Made by a program: the position numbers and the translations under genes | Notes under the pieces: model-generated | The model's input: the letters and a program-made list of their open reading frames with translations, nothing else | The model's database searches: none | What the model was told of the DNA's origin: nothing | Assembly (NCBI GenBank): GCA_017616895.1 | Contig: JAFZXE010000029.1 | Location: 62,001-126,000 of the forward strand | Direction of reading: 5' to 3' | Source: Bacteroidales bacterium | GTDB taxonomy: Bacteria > Bacteroidota > Bacteroidia > Bacteroidales > P3 | DNA length: 64,000 nt | In this document: positions 29,647-38,371 of the stretch, in pieces | Numbering within the stretch: the first letter of the stretch is position 1 | Layout: every line of letters starts with the position of its first letter

Positions 29647-31551
29647 CTACATATCTTGCTGAGGGATAGGCACTTCTATAATCTCACCGTTGTCGCGAAT
29701 GTATTCTATCAGTTCGCGGTAGAAGCGGTGGCGGGAGAGGGTGTCGATGTTTCCGATGATGATCAGCTTCATCTTGGCGCGGGTCATCGCCACGTTCATA
29801 CGTCGCAGGTCGCGAAGGAAACCAATGGTGCCGTCGTCGTTGTCGCGCACCATGCTTATCACTATCACGTCGCGTTCCTGTCCTTGGAATCCGTCAACGG
29901 TGTTGACGGTGATGCGACGGCGATAACGTTTGAGGAAATAGTTCATCTTGAGCAGACGTCGTATGAGGCGCGCCTGCGCTTTATAGGGAGTGATGATACC
30001 GAAGTCGGTGAGCTCGTCGTCGATACGCGAGGGACCGATAGCATCGATGTAGTCTTTCAATGTATGGATGAGCAGCCGAGCTTCCTGAGGATTGCTCTTG
30101 CTGGTTGTAACGCCGTTAACCTGTTCGCTAAAGCCACAAGCAGTGGTGTCAATCCATGTAACGGGACAGTCAATAGGTGAAAGAAGTCGGTCGGAGACCT
30201 GCGGCGCCGCCTGAAGTCGTCCACCATAGAACCACCGTGAGGGAAACCCCATGATAAGGCGGTTCATTCGGTACTGTATGGTAAGCATGCTAACGCACGA
30301 AGGCTTTTCCTCTGCGACACGCTCCATAAGGGTGGTAGAAAGACCGTCGTGAGCGACAGCGGGACATTTGACGGTGGGCGGAAGCTGTTGGTAGTCGCCA
30401 CTGAACACCACCTTGGAGCAGCGCAGTATGGCATTCCAGCATGCAGGCTCGAGCGCCTGAGCCGCCTCGTCGATGAAGAGGGTTGCGAAACGACGACCAG
30501 ACATAACTTGGTTGGCGCAACCGATAAGGGTGGAGGCGACGACACGCGCCTCGTCGAAAATCTCGGTGTGAATCTTTATCTCGAGCTCGGTTTGACGATA
30601 GCGTAGCTTGCGCAGGTAGTTGGCGTTCGCCTCAGTCTTGGGAGAAGCGGAAAGTTCGCGCAGCCGCTTGCGTATGCCCCAGAGCTCGGCAAAGTCGGGA
30701 TGGGCAGCGTAGCGCCGTTCATAGCTGCAGTCGAGCATCTCGTCGCTTATGCGGACGGGGTTGCCCACACGCAGCACTTTGACTCCACGATGCATAAGTT
30801 GCTCGCTTATCCAGTCAACAGCCACGTTGCTCGGTGCTGTGACAAGTACTTGGTTCTCGCGCTGAAGCGTCTCGATGATGGCTTCTACAAGCGTAGTGGT
30901 CTTCCCCGTACCAGGAGGACCGTGTACGATGGCTACGTCGCGTGCTTCGAGGACACGCTGCACAGCATCGGCCTGGCTGGGGTTGAGCCAGGGACAGCTG
31001 ACTCGCGGCAGCTCACGGAAGCGGGGAGACAATGTACCCACAAGGGTTTCACGGAGGCGCACGAAGTTCTCGTCGTCGCGTCTTATTGCCTCCTGCAGGG
31101 CACTTTTCATCACCTGATAGGAGGTTGCGTCGATGCCGAGCCGAAGTCCGAGGAAGTGGGCACGGGAACTGTCTAGGATTGACTGGACAGCGTTCTGCCC
31201 CACAACGCGAAGTCCCAAAGAACCCGGTGCGACGCTATCGATATAACACTGGTGCGGAAACTCGTGGATGGAGCCGTCGTCTTTCTTATAGAAGAAACGG
31301 ACGGTCTTGCCCGGCTCGAACTCGTCGTTGCCTATGTCGTCGGAAACAGAGCAATTGACGGTAAGTATGATTTGGTCGAAAGCGTTGCGGTGCCAATCTA
31401 CCGGTTCGACGGGATAGCGGCAGCCAGGAACGAAGGAATTCTGAATTTTGAATTCTGAATTTTGAAAAGACTCCTCGTACTGATGCCGCTCATAATCGAA
31501 CTCACGGTCGATGAGCCCTATGAGACGCTGCAACCGTGAGAGTGATGGCAT
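29647..31551 (-). CDS. UPF1/IGHMBP2-like superfamily 1 helicase
   Basis: 634-residue SF1B DNA/RNA helicase. Motif I (Walker A) is HGPPGTGKTTTLVEAI, motif II DEAAQ in LFIDEAAQALEP, motif III FSGDYQQLPPTVK, motif IV region LTIQYRMNRLIMGFPS, and motifs V-VI VDGFQGQERDVIVIS and MNVAMTRAKMKLIIIG. The N-terminal barrel-like region is typical of IGHMBP2 (SMUBP-2) proteins. Residues about 29-40 (FQNSEFKIQNSF) are encoded by an in-frame heptamer repeat and look like an insertion in the N-terminal region. Stands alone; role in RNA or DNA metabolism unknown. Confidence 0.93.
   Translation of the reverse strand: MPSLSRLQRLIGLIDREFDYERHQYEESFQNSEFKIQNSFVPGCRYPVEPVDWHRNAFDQIILTVNCSVSDDIGNDEFEPGKTVRFFYKKDDGSIHEFPHQCYIDSVAPGSLGLRVVGQNAVQSILDSSRAHFLGLRLGIDATSYQVMKSALQEAIRRDDENFVRLRETLVGTLSPRFRELPRVSCPWLNPSQADAVQRVLEARDVAIVHGPPGTGKTTTLVEAIIETLQRENQVLVTAPSNVAVDWISEQLMHRGVKVLRVGNPVRISDEMLDCSYERRYAAHPDFAELWGIRKRLRELSASPKTEANANYLRKLRYRQTELEIKIHTEIFDEARVVASTLIGCANQVMSGRRFATLFIDEAAQALEPACWNAILRCSKVVFSGDYQQLPPTVKCPAVAHDGLSTTLMERVAEEKPSCVSMLTIQYRMNRLIMGFPSRWFYGGRLQAAPQVSDRLLSPIDCPVTWIDTTACGFSEQVNGVTTSKSNPQEARLLIHTLKDYIDAIGPSRIDDELTDFGIITPYKAQARLIRRLLKMNYFLKRYRRRITVNTVDGFQGQERDVIVISMVRDNDDGTIGFLRDLRRMNVAMTRAKMKLIIIGNIDTLSRHRFYRELIEYIRDNGEIIEVPIPQQDM
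31435..31469. repeat. In-frame heptamer array inside helicase gene
   Basis: Five TGAATTT/TGAATTC-type units in 7-bp register lie within the helicase reading frame (minus strand) and encode an Asn/Phe/Gln-rich insert. On the coding strand none of the units yields an in-frame stop. Confidence 0.85.
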
Positions 31552-31562
31552 AAAAGGAGTAT

Positions 31563-31590
31563 TAAGCTGTAAGCTTTAAGTTTTAAGTCA
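31563..31590. repeat. Heptamer array upstream of helicase
   Basis: Four units (TAAGCTG, TAAGCTT, TAAGTTT, TAAGTCA) 11 bp before the helicase start and 24 bp after the end of the lipoprotein gene. It matches the arms of the inverted repeat at 22554-22979. Confidence 0.75.
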
Positions 31591-31613
31591 AGCTTTAGGA
31601 GAGGGTCGCAAAA

Positions 31614-32069
31614 CTACTGGTGAGTGGTTTGCACCATGCGGCTGGCATCGTCGAGCTTACAGTTGAACCAGCAGCTCTCCTTGCCGTTGTTGAAGGAATA
31701 TTTGTACTTGCCTGTGCCACATTCAGAGAACTGATAGACCTGGCCGTTGTTGATGTCGGCCACCACATAGCGGCAACCTTTGGTCATGGTCTTTTTGTAG
31801 ATACGGTAGTTTGTATAGGAGTCCCACGAGCGGCCGTTGTTTGTCTGGTAATAGACGGTGATGGGCTTATAGTAAGTCCACTCGTCGAGGTTGACCTTCT
31901 CGGTTGGAGTATATTGTTTACGCGCCTCACTCTCATCGTGCATGTTGGCGGCACGCGCCTCCTTAACCCAACCCTCAATCATATCGTAGGGGGATGTACA
32001 GCCATTCAAGGCAAGCAGACTTAAGGTGAGCATCAAGATGTTGAGAGGTATATGACCGCTGATTTTCAT
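31614..32069 (-). CDS. Small lipoprotein of unknown function
   Basis: 151-residue lipoprotein, signal peptide ending LLALNGCTSPYD with lipobox cysteine at residue 24. The mature part has the segments WTYYKPITVYYQTNNGRSWDSYTNYRIYK and KGCRYVVADINNGQVYQFSECG, rich in Tyr and Asn; three cysteines (KGC, SEC, SCWFNC) could form disulfides. I do not recognise a family. A TATCTTTG promoter box lies 50 bp upstream. It is separate from the helicase by a heptamer array. Confidence 0.75.
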   Translation of the reverse strand: MKISGHIPLNILMLTLSLLALNGCTSPYDMIEGWVKEARAANMHDESEARKQYTPTEKVNLDEWTYYKPITVYYQTNNGRSWDSYTNYRIYKKTMTKGCRYVVADINNGQVYQFSECGTGKYKYSFNNGKESCWFNCKLDDASRMVQTTHQ

Positions 32070-32118
32070 AACTCTTGTATTAATAAAAGGTGTATCAAGA
32101 ATTGTAGATTGTGAATTG

Positions 32119-32126
32119 CAAAGATA
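32119..32126 (-). promoter_or_regulatory. Promoter -7 box (TATCTTTG)
   Basis: Consensus TAnnTTTG on the minus strand, 50 bp upstream of the small lipoprotein gene. Confidence 0.5.
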
Positions 32127-32133
32127 CAATAAA

Positions 32134-32154
32134 GTTTTGAATTTTGAGTTTTGT
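32134..32154. repeat. Three heptamer units (GTTTTGA type)
   Basis: GTTTTGA and ATTTTGA and a third variant lie in 7-bp register between the divergent lipoprotein and LD-carboxypeptidase genes. Confidence 0.5.
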
Positions 32155-32197
32155 GTTAGAGGTCAACGAAGCGTGGCCAATTTTGAATACGTCGTTT

Positions 32198-33139
32198 ATG
32201 TCGAAGATGAGACAAATCCCACAACTGTTAAAAGCCGGCGACAGCATCGCGATAGTCGCCACAGCACGTAAGATTTCGGAGGCGGAGTTGACGCCTGCCA
32301 TACAACTTTTCGAGTCGTGGGGTCTTCGGGTGTTACTGCCAAATAACATCTATGCAGAAGTCCACCAGTTTGCCGGAACTGACGAACAGCGAGCTGCCGA
32401 CCTTCAGTGGGCGATAGACAACGAAGAGGTAAAAGCGGTGGTTTGCGCTCGTGGAGGATACGGAACGGTGAGAATCGTTGATAGAATAGATTTCAGCCAC
32501 TTTGCCCAAAATCCGAAATGGGTGGTCGGTTACAGCGATGTCACGGTGCTTCATTCGCACATACACACGTCGTTGGGCATAGCAACACTGCACGCCACGA
32601 TGCCGCTTAACATCCCTGCTGACGCGGTGAAGAAAGACTATCCTTCGACAACCGCATTGAGGAAAGCACTGTTTGAGGGGAATACGGAATTCCAAACGAA
32701 CAAGCACGAATTAAATCGTGCTGGAGAAGCGACAGCGATGGTGGTGGGAGGGAACTTATCGATACTGTACAGCCTTTGCGGGTCGGCAAGCGACATCGAT
32801 ACGGATGGCAAAATACTCTTCATTGAAGACCTCGACGAATATCTCTATCATATTGATCGCATGATGCAGAACTTGAAAAGAACAGGTAAGCTCGAAGGCC
32901 TGAAAGGGTTGATAGTGGGGGGGATGACTGACATGCACGACAACACCATTCCGTTTGGAAAGACCGCGGAGGAAATAGTGATGGATGCCGTGAAAGATTA
33001 TGACTACCCTGTGTGTTTCAACGCTCCATTCGGTCACATAGGTACCGAAAACAAGGCACTGGTACTGGGGTACGAGGTAAGGATGACCTGTAATCAAGAC
33101 GGTACGTTCACATTGTTGCAGGGTGTTTCTAAAATGTAA
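32198..33139 (+). CDS. LD-carboxypeptidase (S66 family)
   Basis: 313-residue peptidase of the LdcA/MccF family, which removes the terminal D-Ala from murein tetrapeptides during cell-wall recycling or cleaves microcin C. Seen are KAGDSIAIVATARKISEAEL, CARGGYGTVRIVDRID, the nucleophile motif WVVGYSDVTVLHSHI with Ser in GYSD, MVVGGNLSILYSLCG and FIEDLDEYLYHIDRMM with the conserved Glu, and a C-terminal His in PFGHIGTENKAL. Start at 32198 chosen to begin MSKMRQIPQLLKAGDS. Its TAA stop touches a MITE-like element. Confidence 0.93.
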   Translation: MSKMRQIPQLLKAGDSIAIVATARKISEAELTPAIQLFESWGLRVLLPNNIYAEVHQFAGTDEQRAADLQWAIDNEEVKAVVCARGGYGTVRIVDRIDFSHFAQNPKWVVGYSDVTVLHSHIHTSLGIATLHATMPLNIPADAVKKDYPSTTALRKALFEGNTEFQTNKHELNRAGEATAMVVGGNLSILYSLCGSASDIDTDGKILFIEDLDEYLYHIDRMMQNLKRTGKLEGLKGLIVGGMTDMHDNTIPFGKTAEEIVMDAVKDYDYPVCFNAPFGHIGTENKALVLGYEVRMTCNQDGTFTLLQGVSKM

Positions 33140-33303
33140 GAAACTGTTTTGAATTTATTCAATGACAATATTACAGCCTCTTGCTGGTGCTTTTTTAACT
33201 GTTTTTCGGTTACAATGCCCCAACATTGCGTTCTCAAAACAGCTAAAAAATCCTACAACAATAGGCAATAATCTTATTCATCAATAAATTCAAAACAGTT
33301 TCT
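33139..33303. mobile_element. 165-bp MITE-like element with 21-bp terminal inverted repeats
   Basis: Bases 33139-33159 (beginning AGAAACTGTTTTGAATTTAT) are the exact reverse complement of 33283-33303. The A/T-rich interior has no reading frame. It fills the gap between the LD-carboxypeptidase stop and the next promoter. No clear target duplication was identified and no transposase is in the window. Confidence 0.75.
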
Positions 33304-33316
33304 AAAACTTTTTTAG

Positions 33317-33324
33317 TACCTTTG
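33317..33324 (+). promoter_or_regulatory. Promoter -7 box (TACCTTTG)
   Basis: Consensus TAnnTTTG 29 bp before the small lipoprotein gene and 14 bp after the MITE-like element, so the element's end overlaps the expected -33 region. Confidence 0.55.
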
Positions 33325-33352
33325 CACCTCGTATCAATCAATAAACCGCCTG

Positions 33353-33694
33353 ATGAAACATATAAGCATCATTTGTCTAATAGTTTTGGTGGCGACAACT
33401 ATCGCATGCAACAAAACGCAGAAAACACAATATGTTGGAGAATGGAAAGTGACGAATGTCTCGCCTGACGGAAAGAAATGGGACAGCACCATACTGCCAG
33501 ACGAAGAGGTGACGCTGACTTTAGGGGACGACATGACGGTGAAGCTTAAGATGGGAGACTTCGAGGAGACGGCGAACTGGCATATCGACGATAAGGGCAA
33601 CGTGATTATGGGTGAGCAATCCGCTTCGCTCGACGATGCGGGGAACCTTGTGGCAGAACTCAATGGGATGCTGGTGAGGCTTGAGAAAAAGTAG
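33353..33694 (+). CDS. Small lipocalin-like lipoprotein
   Basis: 113-residue lipoprotein with signal peptide ending TTIACNKT (lipobox Cys19). The mature part is a run of beta strands: YVGEWKVTNVSPDGKKWDSTI, EVTLTLGDDMTVKLKMGDFEETANWHIDDKGNVI. This resembles the lipocalin-like domains common in Bacteroidetes lipoproteins, whose ligands are unknown. It starts soon after a -7 box and is followed 7 bp later by the His-rich protein of the efflux operon, so it may belong to that transcript. Confidence 0.8.
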   Translation: MKHISIICLIVLVATTIACNKTQKTQYVGEWKVTNVSPDGKKWDSTILPDEEVTLTLGDDMTVKLKMGDFEETANWHIDDKGNVIMGEQSASLDDAGNLVAELNGMLVRLEKK

Positions 33695-33701
33695 CTAGAA
33701 G

Positions 33702-34031
33702 GTGAATAAGCGACGGCTTTTCGCGATACTATTGGGAATTGTGTTTTTGCAGTATTTTGCTGCAAGCAATTTCTTCATACACTCACACAAACTGCCCACG
33801 CGGATAATAGTCCACTCGCACCCGTTCCCGAACAAACCGCACAACCATACCGACAATCAGATAGATTGTCTGGACCTTCTGTCGGAGGCCACCTGCGTGA
33901 CAACGCCGCAGGTTAACGCCCCCGACTTTGTGGCCGACATAATACGCACCATAGGAGGTGTGTGGAACGTGGCAGACGGACGACGTCCGGATGTCGGAGT
34001 TATGTCGCTGCGCGCACCGCCAGCATGCTGA
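33702..34031 (+). CDS. Short His-rich secreted/membrane protein of efflux operon
   Basis: 109-residue protein starting at GTG, with an N-terminal hydrophobic segment (LFAILLGIVFLQYFAAS) and a histidine-rich patch FIHSHKLPTRIIVHSHPFPNKPHNHTDN. Two or more cysteines (DCLDLLSEATC) follow. Short proteins of this type often precede CzcBA-type efflux genes in Bacteroidetes and may bind the metal; this is inference from position and composition. It ends 83 bp before the adaptor gene. Confidence 0.75.
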   Translation: MNKRRLFAILLGIVFLQYFAASNFFIHSHKLPTRIIVHSHPFPNKPHNHTDNQIDCLDLLSEATCVTTPQVNAPDFVADIIRTIGGVWNVADGRRPDVGVMSLRAPPAC

Positions 34032-34114
34032 AAATATTTTGAATGGAGAGGGCAAAAGAATTGCAGCCGCTCTCATAGGATATTTTTCAGTCATTTCAAC
34101 TTTATTTCAATTAC

Positions 34115-35239
34115 ATGAAAATAAACTACAGCTGCGTAGTTGCAGCTTCAATCATATTGATTTTCACGGGAGCCTGCCGTAACAAAGGTGGAAAAACAAC
34201 AGAGAACGCAAACTACAAAGTCGTTGCAAACGACACAATAGAGCTATCGGAGGAATCGAACCTGATAGGCAAATTGGAGAGCGAGTCGGTGACGCTAAGC
34301 TCGTATGCAGCGAGTATAAAGACAACAGGCGTGATTAGTCCGATACCAACGCAGTATGCGGAGATAGCGGCACCGCTGCCTGGACGCACGGTGAAGAGCC
34401 ACATACGCATAGGACAAACTGTGAGGAAAGGCAGCCCATTATTCGACATAGCATCGTCGGAGTATTCGGAAATAGCTAAGAGCTACGCACAGAGCCGCAG
34501 CGAGATGCAGCAGGCAGAGAGAGCACTGAACCGAGTAAAAGACTTGTATGACAACCACGTAGCATCGAGCAAGGAACTGGAGGAAGCGCAGACAGCGTAC
34601 AATATAGCGAAGGAGGAGTTCAACCACTCGGTGGCTGTGGCGAGAGAATACCAGATAAACACGGATAACCTGACCGTGGGGCAGCCGATGACGGTGCGGT
34701 CGCCAGTAGATGGAAAGGTGCTGAAAAACGAGATAGTGATAGGAGAGTATCTGAAAGAGGATGCCGAAGCCAAGGTGATAGTGGCGAATCTGGACAAGGT
34801 GTGGCTCAAGGCCAACATCAGCGAGAAAGAGGCGCCGCTGGTGGGAGAGGTGCGCAGTGTAGATATACGCACAGTGGCCAACAGCGACAGTGTGCTGCAT
34901 GGAACGATAGTGTATGTAGGCGGGATGCTGGACCCCGAGACCCGCACGTTGCAGACCATAATTGAGTGCGACAACCGCAAGGGAGAGTTAATGCCGAACA
35001 TGTATGCCGACCTGACGCTGTATATAGCCGAGAGAGGAAGCATAGTGATTCCGAAAGAGGCTGTGCTACAGAGCGGCGAAGGACGATATGTGCTGCGGAA
35101 GGTGGGCGAGCGACGGTATTGTAAGACATCCGTGACGGTGCAGACGGCAGGCGAAGACAGGCTGTTGGTGCTTGACGGACTGAAAGTCGGCGACGAGATA
35201 GTGACCAAGGGGGCATTCTACCTTATAGACAACCAATAA
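34115..35239 (+). CDS. RND efflux periplasmic adaptor (CzcB-like)
   Basis: 374-residue membrane-fusion protein linking the RND pump to the outer-membrane channel. It has a lipoprotein signal (IFTGACRNK), a lipoyl-like region (AEIAAPLPGRTVKSHIRIGQTVRKGSPLF), an alpha-hairpin coiled coil (residues about 115-170, AQSRSEMQQAERALNRVKDLYDN), and a beta-barrel/membrane-proximal domain ending VGDEIVTKGAFYLIDNQ. Type matches heavy-metal CzcB/CusB proteins. The RND gene begins 12 bp downstream. Confidence 0.93.
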   Translation: MKINYSCVVAASIILIFTGACRNKGGKTTENANYKVVANDTIELSEESNLIGKLESESVTLSSYAASIKTTGVISPIPTQYAEIAAPLPGRTVKSHIRIGQTVRKGSPLFDIASSEYSEIAKSYAQSRSEMQQAERALNRVKDLYDNHVASSKELEEAQTAYNIAKEEFNHSVAVAREYQINTDNLTVGQPMTVRSPVDGKVLKNEIVIGEYLKEDAEAKVIVANLDKVWLKANISEKEAPLVGEVRSVDIRTVANSDSVLHGTIVYVGGMLDPETRTLQTIIECDNRKGELMPNMYADLTLYIAERGSIVIPKEAVLQSGEGRYVLRKVGERRYCKTSVTVQTAGEDRLLVLDGLKVGDEIVTKGAFYLIDNQ

Positions 35240-35251
35240 GGAGGGGCGGCC

Positions 35252-38200
35252 ATGATAGACAAGATAGTAAGCTGGGCGCTGGGGCACAGAGTGCTTATGG
35301 CGGTCATTTTCGGAGCACTGTGCGGCATAGGGATAATTGCATGGCGAGCACTTTCAATAGATGCCTATCCTGACATATCGGACACAACGGTGCAGATTGT
35401 AACTCAGGTGCCAGGATTGGCAACCGAGGAGATAGAGCAGCAGATAACCATACCTGTGGAGAGAGCTGTAGCTGGAATACCCGACCTGATTACGATGCGC
35501 AGCAAGAACTCGTTCGGAATCTCGACGGTGGTGCTGGTGTTTGACGACCGAGTCGATGACTACTGGGCACGGCAACGAGTAACCGAGCGGCTCACGGGCA
35601 TAGAACTGCCCTACGACGCAGTACCGGAGTTGAACCCGCTGACGGCACCGACGGGCGAGATATACCGCTATGTGCTGGAATGTACGGACGGGAGCCACGA
35701 CCTGAGGAGCCTCACGGACATACACAAATGGACGGTGATACCATACCTGCGGCAGATACAGGGCATAGCCGACGTGAGCAACTTCGGCGGCATCACAACG
35801 CAATATCAGCTGGAGCTTTCGCCTGACAAGATGACGGAGTACGGCATATCGCTCTCGGACGTGGTGGAGAAGATAGAACAGAACAACATCAACGCCGGCG
35901 GAAGCCTGCTGTCGGAAGGGAGCCTTAGCTATGTGGTGCGCGGAATAGGATTGGTAAGCGACCTTGAGGCACTGGGGAACATAGTGGTGAAAAGCACGGA
36001 CGGAATACCTGTGTATCTGAAAGACCTTGGAGAACTGAAATACGGAAACCTGGAGAGGAAGGGAGTGCTGGGATATGTGGATGATGAACACTCGTATGAC
36101 GACGCAGTGGAGGGAATTGTGCAGATGCTAAGAGGCGAGAACCCGTCGGAGGTGCTGGATAAGGTGCACAAAGCGGTGGACGAACTGAACAATGGGATAC
36201 TGCCGCAAGGAGTGGAGATACACCCCTTTCTGGACCGTACACACCTAGTGAACCAGACACTCAACACGGTGAGCCACACACTGCTGATAGGCATGCTGCT
36301 GGTTATTGTGATACTGTTCATTTATATGGGCAACCTGCGAGGAGCTGTGATAGTGGCGATAACGATACCCATCTCGCTGCTGATAGCCTTCATACTGATG
36401 AAGATAACGGGCATACCGGCCAACCTGTTGTCGCTGGGAGCGATAGACTTCGGAATACTGGTCGATGGCTCGATAGTGATGATGGAGACAATACTGAAGA
36501 AACGCGAGAGGAACCCCGACGACGAGCTGACCGTTGACCAAGTGAATAAACGCGCCAAGGACGTAGCCCGCTCAATATTCTTCTCGACCATAATCATCAT
36601 CACCGCATACATGCCGCTGTTTGCCTTCGAACACATAGAGAGACGCCTCTTCACGCCGATGGCTTACACGGTGGGATATGCGCTGGTAGGCGCACTGCTG
36701 ACGGCGCTGCTGCTGACGCCGACGCTGTCGTATATGGCCTATCACAAGCCGAGAAAGGTGTATCGCAACAAATGGCTTGAGCGGCTGACGACGTGGTACA
36801 CAGGAGTGACGGAGAAACTGCTGGACAAGACGCGACTAGTTATAGGGGTGCTGATTGTGACACTTGTGGGCGCCACAGTATTGTCCATCACCGTAGGCAA
36901 GGACTTCCTGCCAACGCTTGACGAAGGGTCGGTGTGGGTACAGGTGCAACTGCCGCCGGGACTTTCGATAGAGCAGTCGAAACAGATGTCGGACGAGCTG
37001 CGCAACCGACTGAAAGAGTTTGATGAGACTTCGTATGTCATGACCCAGTTGGGCAGAGATGACGAGGGAGCCGAGTGTTTCTCGCTGTCGCATGTGGAGG
37101 TGGGCGTAGGGCTAAAGCCATACAACACCTGGAAGTCGCACCGCAGCAAGGCGGAGCTGGTGGCGGCGATGTCGGACACCATAAACTCGATGCCAGGCTA
37201 CATGGCGGGATTCTCGCAACCTATAATAGACATGGTGATGGACCAGGTGGCAGGAACGCATAGTGACCTGGCACTGAAAATATATTCGGACGACCTGGAA
37301 GCCACCCGTAGCACGGCGGAGAAGATAGTGAGCCTGCTGGAGGAGATACCTGGAGCAGGAGACGTGGCCATAGACCAAGAGCCGCCGACACCGCAGCTGC
37401 AGATTTCGGTTGACCGACAGCGGATAGCGCAGTACGGGCTAAACGTGTCGGACGTAACCGACCTGATAGAGATAGCAATTGGCGGCAAGGCAGTGTCTCA
37501 GATATATTCGGGCAGCAAGGTGTATGACATCACCTGCAGGTATGCCGAGAAATACCGCGACACGCCGGAGAAGATAGCCGCCCTGACGCTGACGACGCAA
37601 GACGGAGTGAAGGTGCCGCTGTCGGCGGTGGCGGAGGTGAAGACCGCACTGGGAGCGAGTACCATAATGCGTGAGACGGGGCGCAGATACACGCTCGTGA
37701 GATTGAACCTGAGAGGGTCAGACCTGACGACCTTTGTGAACGAGGCGAACAGGCTCATAGAACAGAATATAGATTATGACCGCGAGAACGTACACCTGCA
37801 ATGGGCAGGGCAGTTTGATAACCGCAACAGGGCATTTAGCCGCCTAGCGCTGGTCATACCGCTCACGCTGATAGTGATGTTCATACTGCTGATACTGGCG
37901 TTTGGGAAGGTAAGGCAGGCAGCCTTGCTGATGTCGGTGGTGCCGCTGGCGCTGTTTGGCGGCATGCTGGCGCTGAACATACGAGGGATGACACTGAACG
38001 TGTCGTCGGCGGTGGGATTCATAGCCTTGATAGGCGTGGCGATACAGAACGGAGTCATAATGATAACGCATATCAACAACCTGCGCAGCGAAGGCAAAGA
38101 GCTGCGGAAGGCGGTGGTGAGCGGAGCGGCACACAGGATGCGGCCGGTGCTACTGACGGCCTCGGTGGCGGTGTTGGGGTTGTTTCCCGCATCGATATCG

Positions 38201-38338
38201 ACAGGCATAGGCAGCGACGTGCAGAGACCACTGGCGACGGTGATTGTGTATGGATTGCTGTTTGCGACAGTGATAACGCTGTTTATCCTGCCGACGATAT
38301 ATTACTTGACAGAGAAGAGAAAAGAAAAAATTGAATAA
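35252..38338 (+). CDS. Heavy-metal RND efflux pump (CzcA/CusA family)
   Basis: 1028-residue inner-membrane proton-driven exporter with 12 membrane helices and two large periplasmic loops. HME-RND signatures are DAYPDISDTTVQIVTQVPG at the start, the proton-relay segment IDFGILVDGSIVMMETILKK in helix 4 (Asp, Asp, Glu all present, as in CzcA), LPTLDEGSVWVQVQLPPG and GVAIQNGVIMITHIN. The intact Asp/Glu set favours divalent cations such as Zn, Co or Ni, but copper cannot be excluded. A strong GGAGG lies 11 bp upstream, rare in this window. Confidence 0.95.
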   Translation: MIDKIVSWALGHRVLMAVIFGALCGIGIIAWRALSIDAYPDISDTTVQIVTQVPGLATEEIEQQITIPVERAVAGIPDLITMRSKNSFGISTVVLVFDDRVDDYWARQRVTERLTGIELPYDAVPELNPLTAPTGEIYRYVLECTDGSHDLRSLTDIHKWTVIPYLRQIQGIADVSNFGGITTQYQLELSPDKMTEYGISLSDVVEKIEQNNINAGGSLLSEGSLSYVVRGIGLVSDLEALGNIVVKSTDGIPVYLKDLGELKYGNLERKGVLGYVDDEHSYDDAVEGIVQMLRGENPSEVLDKVHKAVDELNNGILPQGVEIHPFLDRTHLVNQTLNTVSHTLLIGMLLVIVILFIYMGNLRGAVIVAITIPISLLIAFILMKITGIPANLLSLGAIDFGILVDGSIVMMETILKKRERNPDDELTVDQVNKRAKDVARSIFFSTIIIITAYMPLFAFEHIERRLFTPMAYTVGYALVGALLTALLLTPTLSYMAYHKPRKVYRNKWLERLTTWYTGVTEKLLDKTRLVIGVLIVTLVGATVLSITVGKDFLPTLDEGSVWVQVQLPPGLSIEQSKQMSDELRNRLKEFDETSYVMTQLGRDDEGAECFSLSHVEVGVGLKPYNTWKSHRSKAELVAAMSDTINSMPGYMAGFSQPIIDMVMDQVAGTHSDLALKIYSDDLEATRSTAEKIVSLLEEIPGAGDVAIDQEPPTPQLQISVDRQRIAQYGLNVSDVTDLIEIAIGGKAVSQIYSGSKVYDITCRYAEKYRDTPEKIAALTLTTQDGVKVPLSAVAEVKTALGASTIMRETGRRYTLVRLNLRGSDLTTFVNEANRLIEQNIDYDRENVHLQWAGQFDNRNRAFSRLALVIPLTLIVMFILLILAFGKVRQAALLMSVVPLALFGGMLALNIRGMTLNVSSAVGFIALIGVAIQNGVIMITHINNLRSEGKELRKAVVSGAAHRMRPVLLTASVAVLGLFPASISTGIGSDVQRPLATVIVYGLLFATVITLFILPTIYYLTEKRKEKIE

Positions 38339-38371
38339 TTATAAGAATACCGATAAATCGTATCAAAGCAC

